Shown here piece by piece: positions 28,180 through 37,642 of a stretch of DNA of 64,000 nt. Below the pieces are notes generated by a model, which was not told where the DNA came from, did not search any database, and saw only the letters and a program-made list of their open reading frames with translations. The translations under genes were made by a program, and so were the position numbers. The DNA is from Amaricoccus solimangrovi (GTDB lineage Bacteria > Pseudomonadota > Alphaproteobacteria > Rhodobacterales > Rhodobacteraceae): positions 186,001-250,000 of the forward strand of contig NZ_VFRP01000003.1 in the NCBI RefSeq assembly GCF_006385685.1. Direction: 5' to 3'. Every line of letters begins with the position of its first letter. Within the stretch, counting starts at the first letter, position 1.

Positions 28180-28206
28180 GGGGCGCGGCCGGACCGGTCG
28201 CGCCCC
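28180..28206 (+). terminator. rpsO-pnp intergenic hairpin
   Basis: GGGGCGCG (28180-28187) pairs with CGCGCCCC (28199-28206), followed by TTCT, nine bases after the rpsO stop. It may be a leaky terminator or, by analogy with the E. coli operon, part of a processing structure in the pnp leader. Confidence 0.5.
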
Positions 28207-28362
28207 TTCTCCATCCGGCGGACCGTTCCGCCGGCCGCATGCCAGCCTTCCGCCCGACCCCGCGGGATGGCCTGTCCGATGAAAACCGGGGTCCGCGGGG
28301 CCGAAATCCCCCCGCGTCACGCGGCCGGGCCAGGGGGTCCGGCCGTCTTGCAAGGAAGAGAG

Positions 28363-30486
28363 ATGTTCAAAACCGTCACGAAATCGATCGAGTGGGGCCA
28401 TGACACGCTCACGCTCGAAACGGGCAAGGTTGCCCGTCAGGCCGACGCCGCCGTCATCGCCACCTATGGCGAGACCAGCGTGCTCGCGACCGTCGTCTTC
28501 GAGAAGAAGGCGAAGCCCGGCCAGGATTTCTTCCCGCTGACCGTCCACTATCAGGAAAAGTACTACGCGGCCGGCAAGATCCCCGGCGGCTTCTTCAAGC
28601 GCGAGGCCCGGCCCTCCGAGAAGGAGACGCTGACCTCCCGCCTGATCGACCGTCCGATCCGCCCGCTCTTCGTCGAGGGTTTCAAGAACGAGGTCCAGGT
28701 CATCGCGACGGTGCTGTCGTATGACATGGAAAACGATCCCGACATCGTCGGCATGATCGCGGCCTCCGCGGCGCTGACGCTCTCGGGCGCGCCCTTCCTC
28801 GGCCCGATCGGCGCCGCGCGCGTCGGCTTCGTCGACGGATCCTACGTGCTGAACCCGGCCGTGGACGACATGGAGAAGCTGCGCGAGAACCCCGAGCAGC
28901 GCCTCGATCTCGTCGTCGCCGGCACCAAGGGCGCCGTGATGATGGTCGAGTCGGAGGCCTACGAGCTCTCCGAGGCCGAGATGCTCGGCGCGGTGAAGTT
29001 CGGCCACGAGCAGATGCAGCCGGTGATCGACCTCATCATCGGCCTCGCCGAGGAAGCCGCGAAGGAGCCCTTCGACTTCCAGCCCGCCGACACTTCCGCG
29101 CTCTACGAGCGGGCGAAGACGCTCGGCGGCGATGCGATGCGCGCGGCCTTCCAGGTCCGTGACAAGCTGGAGCGCCAGGCCGCCGTCAAGGCCGCGAAGG
29201 AGCAGATCCTCGCCGGCCTGAGCGAGGAGGAGCAGGCCGACGCGGGTCTCGACGCGGTCATCAAGAAGCTCGAATCGGACGTCGTGCGCTGGGACATCCT
29301 CGACCACGGCCGCCGCATCGACGGGCGCGATCTCGTTACCGTCCGGCCGATCGTCGCGGAAGTGGGCGTGCTGCCCCGCACCCATGGCTCCTCGCTCTTC
29401 ACCCGCGGCGAGACCCAGGCGATGGTCGTCTCCACGCTCGGGACCGGCGACGACGAGCAGATGATCGACGCGCTGCACGGCACGTACCGCTCGAACTTCC
29501 TGCTGCACTACAACTTCCCGCCCTATTCGGTGGGCGAGACCGGCCGCATGGGCTCCCCGGGGCGCCGCGAGATCGGCCATGGCAAGCTCGCCTGGCGCGC
29601 GCTCCAGGCCGTGCTGCCGGCGGCGACCGACTTCCCCTACACGATCCGCGTGGTCTCCGAGATCACCGAGTCGAACGGCTCCTCCTCGATGGCCTCCGTC
29701 TGCGGCGGCTCGCTCTCGATGATGGACGCGGGCGTGCCGCTGAAGGCGCCGGTCGCGGGCGTCGCGATGGGCCTGATCCTCGAAGGTGAGAAATACGCCG
29801 TCATCACCGACATCCTCGGCGACGAGGACCACCTCGGCGACATGGACTTCAAGGTCGCGGGCACGGCGAACGGCATCACCTCGCTGCAGATGGACATCAA
29901 GGTCGCGGGCATCACCCCGGCGATCATGGAGCAGGCCCTCGCCCAGGCGAAGGACGGCCGGATGCACATCCTCGGCGAGATGGGCCAAGCGCTCACCTCG
30001 GGCCGCGCGGAATTCTCCGCCCACGCGCCCCGGATCGAGACGATGCAGATCGCGACCGACAAGATCCGCGAAGTCATCGGCTCGGGCGGCAAGGTCATCC
30101 GCGGCATCGTCGAGGAATCGGGCGCCAAGGTCGACATCAACGACGACGGCGTGATCAAGATCGCCTCCGCCAACGCGGAAGCCATCGAGAAGGCCCGCGA
30201 GATGATCTCCTCGATCGTCGACGAGCCCGAGGTCGGCAAGGTCTACACCGGCAAGGTGGTGAAGATCATGGATTTCGGCGCCTTCGTGAACTTCTTCGGC
30301 AAGCGCGACGGCCTCGTTCACGTGAGCCAGCTCTCGAGCGACCGGGTCAGCCATCCGAAGGACATCGTCCAGGAAGGCCAGTCGGTGAAGGTGAAGCTCA
30401 TGGGCTTCGACGACCGCGGCAAGGTGCGCCTTTCGATGAAGGCGGTCGACCAGACCACGGGCGAGGAAGTCAAGGAAGACGCCTGA
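28363..30486 (+). CDS. pnp: Polyribonucleotide nucleotidyltransferase (PNPase)
   Basis: The 707-residue 3'-5' phosphorolytic exoribonuclease is the core of the RNA degradosome. It has two RNase PH-like domains (about 1-220 and 310-550; [12 protein letters not shown] and [10 protein letters not shown] are in them), a helical linker, a KH domain with the GxxG loop [12 protein letters not shown] near 565, and a C-terminal S1 domain ([17 protein letters not shown]). The ATG at 28363 follows AAGGAAGAG. The 191-base leader after rpsO is long enough for autoregulatory structure. A strong terminator follows. Confidence 0.99.
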   Translation: MFKTVTKSIEWGHDTLTLETGKVARQADAAVIATYGETSVLATVVFEKKAKPGQDFFPLTVHYQEKYYAAGKIPGGFFKREARPSEKETLTSRLIDRPIRPLFVEGFKNEVQVIATVLSYDMENDPDIVGMIAASAALTLSGAPFLGPIGAARVGFVDGSYVLNPAVDDMEKLRENPEQRLDLVVAGTKGAVMMVESEAYELSEAEMLGAVKFGHEQMQPVIDLIIGLAEEAAKEPFDFQPADTSALYERAKTLGGDAMRAAFQVRDKLERQAAVKAAKEQILAGLSEEEQADAGLDAVIKKLESDVVRWDILDHGRRIDGRDLVTVRPIVAEVGVLPRTHGSSLFTRGETQAMVVSTLGTGDDEQMIDALHGTYRSNFLLHYNFPPYSVGETGRMGSPGRREIGHGKLAWRALQAVLPAATDFPYTIRVVSEITESNGSSSMASVCGGSLSMMDAGVPLKAPVAGVAMGLILEGEKYAVITDILGDEDHLGDMDFKVAGTANGITSLQMDIKVAGITPAIMEQALAQAKDGRMHILGEMGQALTSGRAEFSAHAPRIETMQIATDKIREVIGSGGKVIRGIVEESGAKVDINDDGVIKIASANAEAIEKAREMISSIVDEPEVGKVYTGKVVKIMDFGAFVNFFGKRDGLVHVSQLSSDRVSHPKDIVQEGQSVKVKLMGFDDRGKVRLSMKAVDQTTGEEVKEDA

Positions 30487-30512
30487 GCCCTTCCCCTGTC
30501 CCTCGAAGATCG

Positions 30513-30545
30513 AGACCCCGCCGCGTCCTTCGCGGCGGGGTCTTT
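30513..30545 (+). terminator. Intrinsic terminator after pnp
   Basis: A perfect 13-base stem AGACCCCGCCGCG (30513-30525) / CGCGGCGGGGTCT (30531-30543) with a 5-base loop TCCTT is followed by TT, 27 bases after the pnp stop. It is the clearest terminator in the window. Confidence 0.85.
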
Positions 30546-30564
30546 CCGTTGGGAAGGGCGCCGT

Positions 30565-31542
30565 TCAGTCCCGCCAGCGCCCCAGGCCTGGCCGGTAGAG
30601 CGCCTCCGGCGAGACCGGCGCGCTCCGGGGTCCGAGGAAACCGCGGCCCCGCTCCCGCATCTCGCCCAAGAGTTCCGCGAGCTGCCGGTACTGTCTCGAC
30701 CCGCCCGAATAACCGCCCGTCTCCAGCGCGTAGCCGATCTTGCGGCCGAGATCGGCGGTGAACTTGAAATGCAGGATCGCCAGCATGTCGCGGGTGCTGG
30801 GCGCCGGCGCGATCCGGTGCGATCCGTCCCAGCGCGTGCCCGCGCGCCAGCGCGCCAGCGGCACCTTGCCGAGGTTGTTCGCCTTCACGAACCGCTCGAG
30901 CCCCAGCTTCGCGGCGAGCATCCGGCCCGCGTCGCGGTTCGGGCGGGCGCCGTTCTCCGCGAAGAGGCGGGCGCGCGCGCCGCGGTAGATCCAGACAGGC
31001 TTCGTCACGCCGGGCAGGGACAGGAGGTGCGGCGCGGCGTCGAAGAACCACGGGCCGTCCGGATCGAACGGGCGATCCGCGAGGATTTCCCCGACCGTGG
31101 CGGGATAGACGTCGATCATGATCCCGCCGATCGCGTCGCTGCCCTTCGCCTCCAGCCCGGCGATCACCCCGGCGAGCGTATGCCCGGGCGGCGGAACGAG
31201 GAATTCGTCCGCGTCGGCGAAGATCGCCCAGCGGTCGCGGCAGAACCGGTCCATCAGCTCCTGCCGCCAGGCATGGACGGCGCGGTGGCCGCCGACATCC
31301 TCGAAATACCGGACGGGCGAGGTGACGACCATGCAGTCCTCCTGCTCCGCGAGGAAGTCCGCCGTGCCGTCGGTCGAGGCATCGTCGAGGATCACGAAAC
31401 GCGCGACGCCGAGCCGGCGATAATGTTCGAGGAAGGCCGGCAGGAAGAACATCTCGTCATGGACGATGGCGCAGAGCGAGAGGCCGGGGCTATCCTCCAG
31501 CGACCGGCCCCGGATCGTGAGCGGCGTCAGTCCAGCAGCCAC
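30565..31542 (-). CDS. GT2-like (family 92 type) glycosyltransferase
   Basis: The 325-residue protein begins with SLCAIVHDEMFFLPAFLEHY and RFVILDDASTDGTADFLAEQ, then IFADADEFLVPP (metal-binding DxD). This is the Glyco_tranf_2_4 pattern seen in capsule and surface-glycan clusters. The predicted GTG start at 31542 overlaps the 3' end of the upstream gene by 16 bases. It is last in a five-gene minus-strand glycan operon and converges with pnp. Donor and acceptor are unknown. Confidence 0.82.
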   Translation of the reverse strand: MAAGLTPLTIRGRSLEDSPGLSLCAIVHDEMFFLPAFLEHYRRLGVARFVILDDASTDGTADFLAEQEDCMVVTSPVRYFEDVGGHRAVHAWRQELMDRFCRDRWAIFADADEFLVPPPGHTLAGVIAGLEAKGSDAIGGIMIDVYPATVGEILADRPFDPDGPWFFDAAPHLLSLPGVTKPVWIYRGARARLFAENGARPNRDAGRMLAAKLGLERFVKANNLGKVPLARWRAGTRWDGSHRIAPAPSTRDMLAILHFKFTADLGRKIGYALETGGYSGGSRQYRQLAELLGEMRERGRGFLGPRSAPVSPEALYRPGLGRWRD

Positions 31543-32180
31543 AGCTTCATCCGCTCGATCAGCCGCGAGAGGCCGTGCCGGTGCGCGTAGTCGGGCTCCA
31601 CGAAGGTCGAGATGATCCAGTCCAGATGCTGCTTCGGCACCGGTCCCGGCGTCAGTTCGAACCGGGCCATCCGGCCGATCATCTCCGCGGGCGGCGCGAG
31701 GCGCTCCACCTCGCGGTAGCGGGGCCGCGTCTCGTAATCGTCGAAGAGCACGGTGACCGGCTTCTCTGTCTTCATCGCCACGGTCGCGAAACAGGCCGGG
31801 CGGAACCGGCCGTCGATCAGCACGACGTCGGGATGGCGGAAGCCCGGGTCGCTCCAGACCGCGAGCGGGTAGTCCGGGAATTTCGGCGCCGCGCGGCGCG
31901 AGGTCGGCGCGCCCCATTTGCGCGTCGGTCCGATGTCGACGTGGCGCACCGCCACGCTCTCGGCGCGCTTCATGCCGGCGACATGGGTCGCGACCATCGC
32001 GGCCCAGGCGGCGTCGCTCTCGACCGAGGTGACGGTCTTGCCCGGCATTCCGGCCGCGAGCACGGTCGAGCCGCCGCTGCCGTATTCGAGGATCACTTCG
32101 GCGCCGGAATAGATCCGGCGCAACGCGGCGGCCTCCGCCTCCGGCAGGGTCAGGACGGGTCCGCCCGCGGTTTCGGTCAT
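31527..32180 (-). CDS. SAM-methyltransferase-fold protein in glycan operon
   Basis: The 217-residue protein has a class I methyltransferase-like start (VILEYGSGGSTVLAAG with the glycine-rich loop and TVTSVESD acidic strand end), then DVVLIDGRFRPACFATVAM and VLFDDY. The family is frequent beside surface-glycan glycosyltransferases. The ATG at 32180 is the best guess; ATGs at 32198 and 32207 are possible. It overlaps the following glycosyltransferase by 16 bases. Whether it methylates a sugar or only keeps the fold is not visible. Confidence 0.7.
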   Translation of the reverse strand: MTETAGGPVLTLPEAEAAALRRIYSGAEVILEYGSGGSTVLAAGMPGKTVTSVESDAAWAAMVATHVAGMKRAESVAVRHVDIGPTRKWGAPTSRRAAPKFPDYPLAVWSDPGFRHPDVVLIDGRFRPACFATVAMKTEKPVTVLFDDYETRPRYREVERLAPPAEMIGRMARFELTPGPVPKQHLDWIISTFVEPDYAHRHGLSRLIERMKLWLLD

Positions 32181-32254
32181 CTCTCGTGTCTTTCCCATCC
32201 GGCGCATCGCCCCGGTTCCACAGATACCGCGGCCCGCGCCCCCCCGCCAGCGGG

Positions 32255-32941
32255 TCAGACGCCGGGGCCGAGCAGCGCCTCCAGCCGGCGCCGGATCGGC
32301 CCGCCCCGCTTGGTCGGGTGGAACCGGTTCGCATGCAGGATCACCGGCGGCGGCCGGCGCGACAGGAAGCGGTCGATCCAGGTGTAGCGCCGCGTGTTGA
32401 ACCGGGGCGGCAGCACGGCGACCCTGAGATCGCTCTCCCAGAGCACCCGGCGGAAGGAGATCTGGTCGGCGACGAAGCCCGCCCGGTGATAGGCCTCCCG
32501 CCAGGTCTCGAAGAAGGCGATCACCTCGGGACTCGCGCGATAGAGCAGCACGCCGCCATTGTGCTCGGGGAAGGCGGAGGGCACCGGATCGTATTCCTTC
32601 GGCCGCAGCACGCGGTCGGTATCGCGCACCCGGTGCGCCGCCGCCACCGCGAAGCGGTCGAGCAGCCGGAACATCTCGCCGAGATCGCCCAGCACGCGCG
32701 TGTCGCCGTCGAGATAGAGCGTCTCGGCGAAGGGGGTGCGGGGCAGGTAGTCGATCTTGGAGCGGACATGCGCCCCCGCCACCGGCTCGACGATGTCGAA
32801 TTCCGGTCCGACATCGGCGGAATCGGCGAAGATCGCGAGGCCGAGATCCGGATTGGTCCGCCGGACCGACCGCGCCGAGTCCCGCGCGGCCTCGATATGC
32901 GCGGCGCCGGTCGCGACGTAGATGACGCCCCGCCCGGTCAC
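32255..32941 (-). CDS. GT8-like nucleotide-diphospho-sugar transferase
   Basis: The 228-residue protein shows an N-terminal nucleotide-binding strand (GVIYVATGAAHIEAA), the DxD metal motif in TLYLDGDTRVL, EHNGGVLLYRASPEV and a late NTRRYTW and ILHANRFHP. This matches small GT8/GT77-like nucleotidyl-sugar transferases. Its ATG overlaps the upstream GT2 stop by four bases (ATGA). It is 74 bases before the methyltransferase-fold gene. Specific chemistry is unknown. Confidence 0.8.
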   Translation of the reverse strand: MTGRGVIYVATGAAHIEAARDSARSVRRTNPDLGLAIFADSADVGPEFDIVEPVAGAHVRSKIDYLPRTPFAETLYLDGDTRVLGDLGEMFRLLDRFAVAAAHRVRDTDRVLRPKEYDPVPSAFPEHNGGVLLYRASPEVIAFFETWREAYHRAGFVADQISFRRVLWESDLRVAVLPPRFNTRRYTWIDRFLSRRPPPVILHANRFHPTKRGGPIRRRLEALLGPGV

Positions 32942-33768
32942 GGCGCGTTCCGCTTCGCGATGCCGTCCGGCGTCCAGAAGCGGCCGGATTTCCGGATCTC
33001 CGCGATCATCGCCTTGTGCCGGCGGATCCGCTCCGGATCGGCGTAGCCGCGCGGATGGTCGAGATGGACGAGCGGGGCGGTGAAGCGCACATGCCGCCCC
33101 TCGACGCCGGAATTGATCAGCCGCGCGCCGAATTCCTTGTCACCGCCGCCGTACTTGATGCCCTCGTCATAGCCGTTGATCCGCAGGATATCCTCCCGGA
33201 AGGCGGAGGCATTTGCGCCGCAGAGCGCCTTCTGGACCGGGGAGGTGACCTCGAGGAAGTTCATCACCGGCTTCGGAAAGGGCATCGTCTTGAGCCAGGT
33301 TCCGATCCGGTCGATCGCGCGGTTCTCGCGGAGCCAGGCCCGCTCGAACACGAGGCCCGCGGCCACCATTTCCTCGGTGACCGAGGCGGTGGCCTCCGCG
33401 TCGAGCCGGATCAGGCTTCCGGTGCAGAACCGCCGGGGCCGGGCGAGTTCGAGGTGGCGGGCGACGAAGCACGGATGGATCAGCACGTCGCCGTCGATGA
33501 AGACGAGGAAATCCGCCTCCGAACTCGCGATCGCGCGATTGAGGATCACGTTCTTCTCGAAACCCCGGTCCTCGTGCCAGACATGGCGGACCGGCACCTC
33601 CGGATGCCGCGCGGCGAAGGCCGCCACCGCCGCCGCGGTCTCGGGCCCGGATCCGTCGTCGGCGACGCAGATCGAGTGGGGCCGGACATCCTGCCGCGCT
33701 ACCGAGGCGAGGCAGAGCAGCAGCGGGCGCACGCTGTTGTAGGTGCTGAGGATCAGCTCCGTCCGCAT
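32938..33768 (-). CDS. GT2 glycosyltransferase with galactosyltransferase-type C-terminus
   Basis: The 276-residue enzyme has the GT-A opening ELILSTYNSVRPLLLCLASV, ICVADDGSG, the metal site FLVFIDGDVLIHP and the C-terminal motif YGGGDKEFGARLINSG characteristic of the GT7C/GT2 class. The ATG at 33768 overlaps the previous gene by 16 bases, and its stop overlaps the next start. The tight overlaps mark a single transcription unit for surface-polysaccharide assembly. Confidence 0.88.
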   Translation of the reverse strand: MRTELILSTYNSVRPLLLCLASVARQDVRPHSICVADDGSGPETAAAVAAFAARHPEVPVRHVWHEDRGFEKNVILNRAIASSEADFLVFIDGDVLIHPCFVARHLELARPRRFCTGSLIRLDAEATASVTEEMVAAGLVFERAWLRENRAIDRIGTWLKTMPFPKPVMNFLEVTSPVQKALCGANASAFREDILRINGYDEGIKYGGGDKEFGARLINSGVEGRHVRFTAPLVHLDHPRGYADPERIRRHKAMIAEIRKSGRFWTPDGIAKRNAP

Positions 33769-34685
33769 GACGCCTCCGCCGGTTCCACCGCGTCCCGCCG
33801 CGCCAGGAAATCGAGCGCGGCGCGGTCCTCGACCTCCTCGGCCTCGATCGCCTCGACCGTGCGGCGCACCTTGCGCTCGTATTCCGGCGACTTGGCGACG
33901 AGATTGGGCCCCCGACCGATCTTCTCGCGCAGTTCCTGCTCCGACCGGGCATAGTAGTGGTTGAGCTGGATGTGGTCCGCCGAATAGAAGCCCGGCTTCT
34001 CCCGCTCCGCTCCGCGCGCGCTCTCGCCCCGGTCGTTGCAGGTGAGATCCGTTCCGTCGGTCTCCATCGAATGCACCCTGAGGGCGGTCAGGTGGCAGGG
34101 ATCGACGACGCATTTGAACGCGCGGATGCCCCGGCGGTCGCTCATCGGATCGGCGGCGCGGCGCAGGTAGTTCGCGATCACCCCGCCCTCCGGCGGAGTC
34201 TCGTGCCCGTTTCGCCCGAACATGTGCCAGGGCAGCGACAGGTTGCGCGCCTCGCCGAGCGGCGCCAGCGCCTCCGGCAGGCTCCCCGCCCGTTTCGGGA
34301 TCAGGAACTCGTCCACGTCGATGAAGGCCATCCAGCGGTGGGCGCCGCCGAAATTGCTGGCGGCGTGGGCATAGGCCAGCACCTGGTTGTGGATCTCGCG
34401 CCCCATCCGCGCGTCGGAGAACACCTGTTTCCAGGGCACGATCACCAGCGCCTCGGGCGGCAGCGTTTCGCGCAGGATCGGCAGGGTCGCGTCCTCGCAG
34501 CCGTTGTCATAGACGAGGAAGCGCGCGACGCCGGCGCGGTGGTGGAACCGCGCCCATTCCCCGATGTGACGTGCCTCGTTCCGGACGATCAGCGTGATCG
34601 CGAGCCCGTCGCGCCCCGGCTCCGGTTTCGGGGGCCGGATGCCGATCTTGCTGATCTTGCCGAACATCGGCAGTTTCCAGAACAT
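33753..34685 (-). CDS. GT92-like (DUF23) glycosyltransferase
   Basis: The 310-residue protein has LAITLIVRNEARHIGEWARFH, ARFLVYDNGCEDAT, WMAFIDVDEFLIP (metal site) and a late HIQLNHYYARSEQE, the sequence pattern of the GT92 family. I take the ATG at 34685, which follows GGGAGC; an earlier ATG at 34754 adds 23 Arg/Gly-rich residues. It is first in the five-gene glycan operon and lies 89 bases downstream of the panE-like gene on the same strand. Confidence 0.83.
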   Translation of the reverse strand: MFWKLPMFGKISKIGIRPPKPEPGRDGLAITLIVRNEARHIGEWARFHHRAGVARFLVYDNGCEDATLPILRETLPPEALVIVPWKQVFSDARMGREIHNQVLAYAHAASNFGGAHRWMAFIDVDEFLIPKRAGSLPEALAPLGEARNLSLPWHMFGRNGHETPPEGGVIANYLRRAADPMSDRRGIRAFKCVVDPCHLTALRVHSMETDGTDLTCNDRGESARGAEREKPGFYSADHIQLNHYYARSEQELREKIGRGPNLVAKSPEYERKVRRTVEAIEAEEVEDRAALDFLARRDAVEPAEASCGRS

Positions 34686-34774
34686 GCTCCCGCGCCCCGC
34701 GCTGATCTTCACCCCGGCCGGTCCTAGACCATCGCGCCGGCGCCGGGAAGTCAACGGGCGCGCGCCCCCGGCCC

Positions 34775-35752
34775 TCAGGCGCCTTGGGCGGCGAGGGCCG
34801 CCGCGACCTCCGCCTCGCCGAGGGTTCCCGGGGCGCGGCCGTCGCGGACCATGCGCGCGCCGATCTCGACGAAGGCGGCGTTGACGGGCGTCGGGACGCC
34901 GAACAGCCGGCCGAGCAGGGCGATCTCCCCGTTGAGATAGTCGGTCTCGATCGAGCCGGTGCCGCGGACGAGGCTCTGGACCGAGGAGCCGCCGATCCGC
35001 TCGACGCCGGGGATCGGCTGCCAGCGCATCAGCGCCTCGCGCCGCGGATCGCCCGCGCCGACGTCGCGCCAGGCGATGCCGGCCGTTTCCAGCACCGCCT
35101 CGGCCTCGGCGCGGAGCAGGGCGGGATAGCGGGTCTCGCGCGCGCCGGGGCCGACGGCGGCTTCGACCGCGTTGGAGAGGTTCACGATGAGCTTGCCGTA
35201 TTTGCTCTCCATCACCCGGGGCGTGACGAAGGTCGCGATGTTCGCCCGTTCGAGCGCCGCCGCCAGGGCCTCGTCGTCGGCGTCGCAGCCCTCGGGATAG
35301 CGCCCGATCTCGAAGATGCCGTGCCGGGGCGAGGCGAAGGCCGCGACCTCGCCCGGCTTCGTGAAGCTCGCGGGCATCATCACGGTGACGGCGTGCACAT
35401 TGGCGAACCGGCGCAGCGCGAAGCGTTCGTTCGCGACGCCGTTCTGGACGCAGAAGACCGGCTGCCCGCGCAGACCGACGGCGCGGAGCCGTTCGAGCGC
35501 CGCGACCGTGTCCTGGGTCTTCATCGTGAGCAGGACCGCGTCGTCGGGCCGGAGATCGATCTCTCCGGGATCCGCGAGGCAGTCGAAACGGGCGTGAAGC
35601 CGCCGGTCGGGCGTGAGGAGCGAGAGGCCACCGGCGCGGATCGCCGCGAGCTGCGAGCCGCGCGCGACGCCGACGACCTCCTGCCCCGAGAGCGCCAGCG
35701 CCGCCGCGACGGTCCCCCCGATCGCTCCGACTCCATAGACGATGACGCGCAT
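34775..35752 (-). CDS. 2-dehydropantoate 2-reductase family protein (PanE-like)
   Basis: The 325-residue NADPH-dependent ketopantoate reductase fold starts with the dinucleotide motif VIVYGVGAIGGTVAA, followed by DAVLLTMKTQDT, VFCVQNGVANE, and the catalytic Lys in MESKYGKLIVNLSNA. The C-terminal helical domain carries the conserved SSVQSLVRGTGSIETDYLNG region. Many genomes have several PanE paralogues, some acting on other 2-keto acids, so pantothenate synthesis is likely but not certain. It is divergent from the AI-2E operon across 317 bases that hold one leader ORF. Confidence 0.88.
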   Translation of the reverse strand: MRVIVYGVGAIGGTVAAALALSGQEVVGVARGSQLAAIRAGGLSLLTPDRRLHARFDCLADPGEIDLRPDDAVLLTMKTQDTVAALERLRAVGLRGQPVFCVQNGVANERFALRRFANVHAVTVMMPASFTKPGEVAAFASPRHGIFEIGRYPEGCDADDEALAAALERANIATFVTPRVMESKYGKLIVNLSNAVEAAVGPGARETRYPALLRAEAEAVLETAGIAWRDVGAGDPRREALMRWQPIPGVERIGGSSVQSLVRGTGSIETDYLNGEIALLGRLFGVPTPVNAAFVEIGARMVRDGRAPGTLGEAEVAAALAAQGA

Positions 35753-35941
35753 GCCGCTCCCCCCGGTTTCCCGCGGTCGCGGGCGATCCTCCGCGCGCCC
35801 GCGCGCGGCCTGTGGCTCAGGTACCCGCGGGAGAAATCGGAAGGCAAGCGCCGCGGTTCGTGACGCGTCCGGCCGCATGTCGCGCTGGCGTCCGGATTGC
35901 CCGGGCGCTATCCATGGTGCTGTCTGAGGAGGGCGGACATC

Positions 35942-36073
35942 ATGGGAATGGGGCGGGGAGATTCGCCGTTCCGGCGGAAGCCGTTCACGCGGCGGCGCGA
36001 GCGCGTCGCCGACCGCCATCGCGCGCTCACCCGCGGTGGGGAGACGCCGCCCCGCGCCGGAACCCGGACATGA
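35942..36073 (+). CDS. 43-residue basic leader ORF overlapping the AI-2E start
   Basis: An ATG with a strong ribosome site (GAGGAGGG about 10 bases upstream) opens a 43-codon reading frame rich in Arg. Its stop TGA shares ATGA with the start of the AI-2E transporter gene, which lacks a recognisable ribosome site of its own. The arrangement suggests translational coupling or a leader peptide. It is not a recognised family and could be non-functional as a protein. The rest of 35753-36069 shows no other gene. Confidence 0.45.
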   Translation: MGMGRGDSPFRRKPFTRRRERVADRHRALTRGGETPPRAGTRT

Positions 36074-37185
36074 TGACCCCGTCCGCGCCACCGCCGGGAG
36101 ACGGGAGGATCGAGGCGCGCGCGACCGATTTCGCCGTCCGCCTCGCCTTCCTGGGGCTCTTCGCGTGGTGGTCGCTGGACCTTGTCCGGCCGTTCCTGCC
36201 GATCGTCATCTGGGCGATCCTGCTCGCGGTCGCGCTTTATCCCGCCTATGCCGGGCTTGCCCGTTGGCTCGGCGGCCGCCGCGGCCTCGCCGCGACGCTT
36301 CTCACCATCGTCGCGCTCGCCACCGTGCTCGGCCCGGTCAGCGTGCTGGCGGCGAGCCTCGTCGATTCGGTGCACTGGCTCGCCGAGGGGCTGCGGACCG
36401 GATCGCTCCGGGTGCCGCCGCCGCCGGCGGCGCTCAAGGACTGGCCCGTCCTCGGCGAGCCGGTCGACGAGGCCTGGAAACTGGCCGCGGGCAATCTCGA
36501 CGACGCGGTGACGCGCTACGGGCCCGCGCTCCTGCCCGCGGGCGGCGTCGTGCTCGGCAAGATCGCCGCGATCGGCGTCGACGTGGTCAAGTTCGTCGCC
36601 TCGGTCGTCATCGCCGGCTTCCTCTTCCTGCCCGGCCCGCGGCTCGCCACGGGCGCCCGGGCCTTCGCAAGCCGGCTGATCGCGCCGCGCGGCGCGCAGT
36701 TCGTCGATCTCGCCGGTGCGACGATCCGCAACGTCTCGCGCGGGGTGATCGGCGTCGCCCTGCTCCAGGCGCTGCTCGCGGGGATCATCCTCTATCTCGC
36801 GGGCATCCCCGGGGCGGGGCTGATCGCCTTCGGCGTGCTGCTGCTCTGCGTCGTGCAGATCGGCCCGGCGCCCGTGCTGCTGCCGGTGCTGATCTGGATC
36901 TGGATGACCCATGCGACGACCTTCGCGCTCGTCATCACGCTGCTGCTCCTGCCCGTCGCGCTGCTCGACAACGTGCTGAAGCCCGTGCTGATGGCGCGGG
37001 GCCTGACCACGCCGATGCTCGTCATCCTGACCGGCGTCATCGGCGGCACGCTGACCCACGGACTCGTCGGGCTGTTTCTCGGCCCGGTCGTGCTCTCCGT
37101 CTTCTATGATCTCGTCGTCGCCTGGACACGCCTCGGCGCCGCGCCCGCCGGCCCGGGCGATCCAGATGCCAGCTCCGGAGCCTGA
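36070..37185 (+). CDS. AI-2E family transporter (YdgG/PerM-like)
   Basis: The 371-residue inner-membrane protein has about eight TM segments and family motifs FLPIVIWAILLAVALYPAY, LVDSVHWLAEGL near the periplasmic/cytoplasmic linker, ATIRNVSRGVIGVALLQA and the paired C-terminal helices with GGTLTHGLVGLFLGPVVLSV. The family exports AI-2 or other solutes or works as Na+/H+ antiporters; the substrate here is unknown. ATG 36070 is coupled to a leader ORF. It heads a compact plus-strand operon running to PPK2. Confidence 0.87.
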   Translation: MMTPSAPPPGDGRIEARATDFAVRLAFLGLFAWWSLDLVRPFLPIVIWAILLAVALYPAYAGLARWLGGRRGLAATLLTIVALATVLGPVSVLAASLVDSVHWLAEGLRTGSLRVPPPPAALKDWPVLGEPVDEAWKLAAGNLDDAVTRYGPALLPAGGVVLGKIAAIGVDVVKFVASVVIAGFLFLPGPRLATGARAFASRLIAPRGAQFVDLAGATIRNVSRGVIGVALLQALLAGIILYLAGIPGAGLIAFGVLLLCVVQIGPAPVLLPVLIWIWMTHATTFALVITLLLLPVALLDNVLKPVLMARGLTTPMLVILTGVIGGTLTHGLVGLFLGPVVLSVFYDLVVAWTRLGAAPAGPGDPDASSGA

Positions 37186-37641
37186 ATGGACCATCCACCC
37201 GTGAATCCCGCCGCGCCGCACTACCTGCCCTCCTTCGTCACCGGGCCCGGACAGTCGGACTGGCTCATGACGGTGATGCTCGTCTTCCTCCTCGTCACCG
37301 TGGTCTCGGCCGGGCTCATATACCTCAAGCTCCACGCGCTGCCCGAGCATATGGCGCATCGCGCGAACAAGGTGCAGCTCCAGTTCGTCGCCGTGCTCGC
37401 GCTGCTCGCGCTCTTCACGCACAACGCCGTCTTCTGGATCGCGGCGCTGCTGCTCGCGCTCGTCGAGCTGCCGGACTTCTCGACGCCGATGAATTCGATC
37501 GCCCTCTCGCTCGAACGGCTCTCCGGGCGGGATCGGCCGGGCGAGCCGCCGTCGCGCTGGAACGACCTGCTCTCGGACGATCCGGAGCGCGCGGCGGCGG
37601 AGAGGCCGGCGCGGCCCGCCGCCCCGGACCGGGAGGCCTGA
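37186..37641 (+). CDS. Unknown small 2-TM membrane protein
   Basis: I cannot assign this 151-residue protein to a named function. It has two TM helices (about 25-47 and 66-92) separated by HALPEHMAHRANKVQLQF, and a polar Pro/Arg-rich cytoplasmic tail. The start is the base right after the AI-2E stop, with CGGAG upstream, and its stop is one base before the HlyD-type gene. A protein of this shape next to an HlyD-like partner may be its membrane companion, but that is inference. Confidence 0.75.
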   Translation: MDHPPVNPAAPHYLPSFVTGPGQSDWLMTVMLVFLLVTVVSAGLIYLKLHALPEHMAHRANKVQLQFVAVLALLALFTHNAVFWIAALLLALVELPDFSTPMNSIALSLERLSGRDRPGEPPSRWNDLLSDDPERAAAERPARPAAPDREA

Positions 37642-37642
37642 C

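Noticed and set aside
28135-30354. 739-codon open frame opposite pnp
   Set aside because: Same cause: it mirrors third-position GC bias of pnp and shows no recognisable domain.
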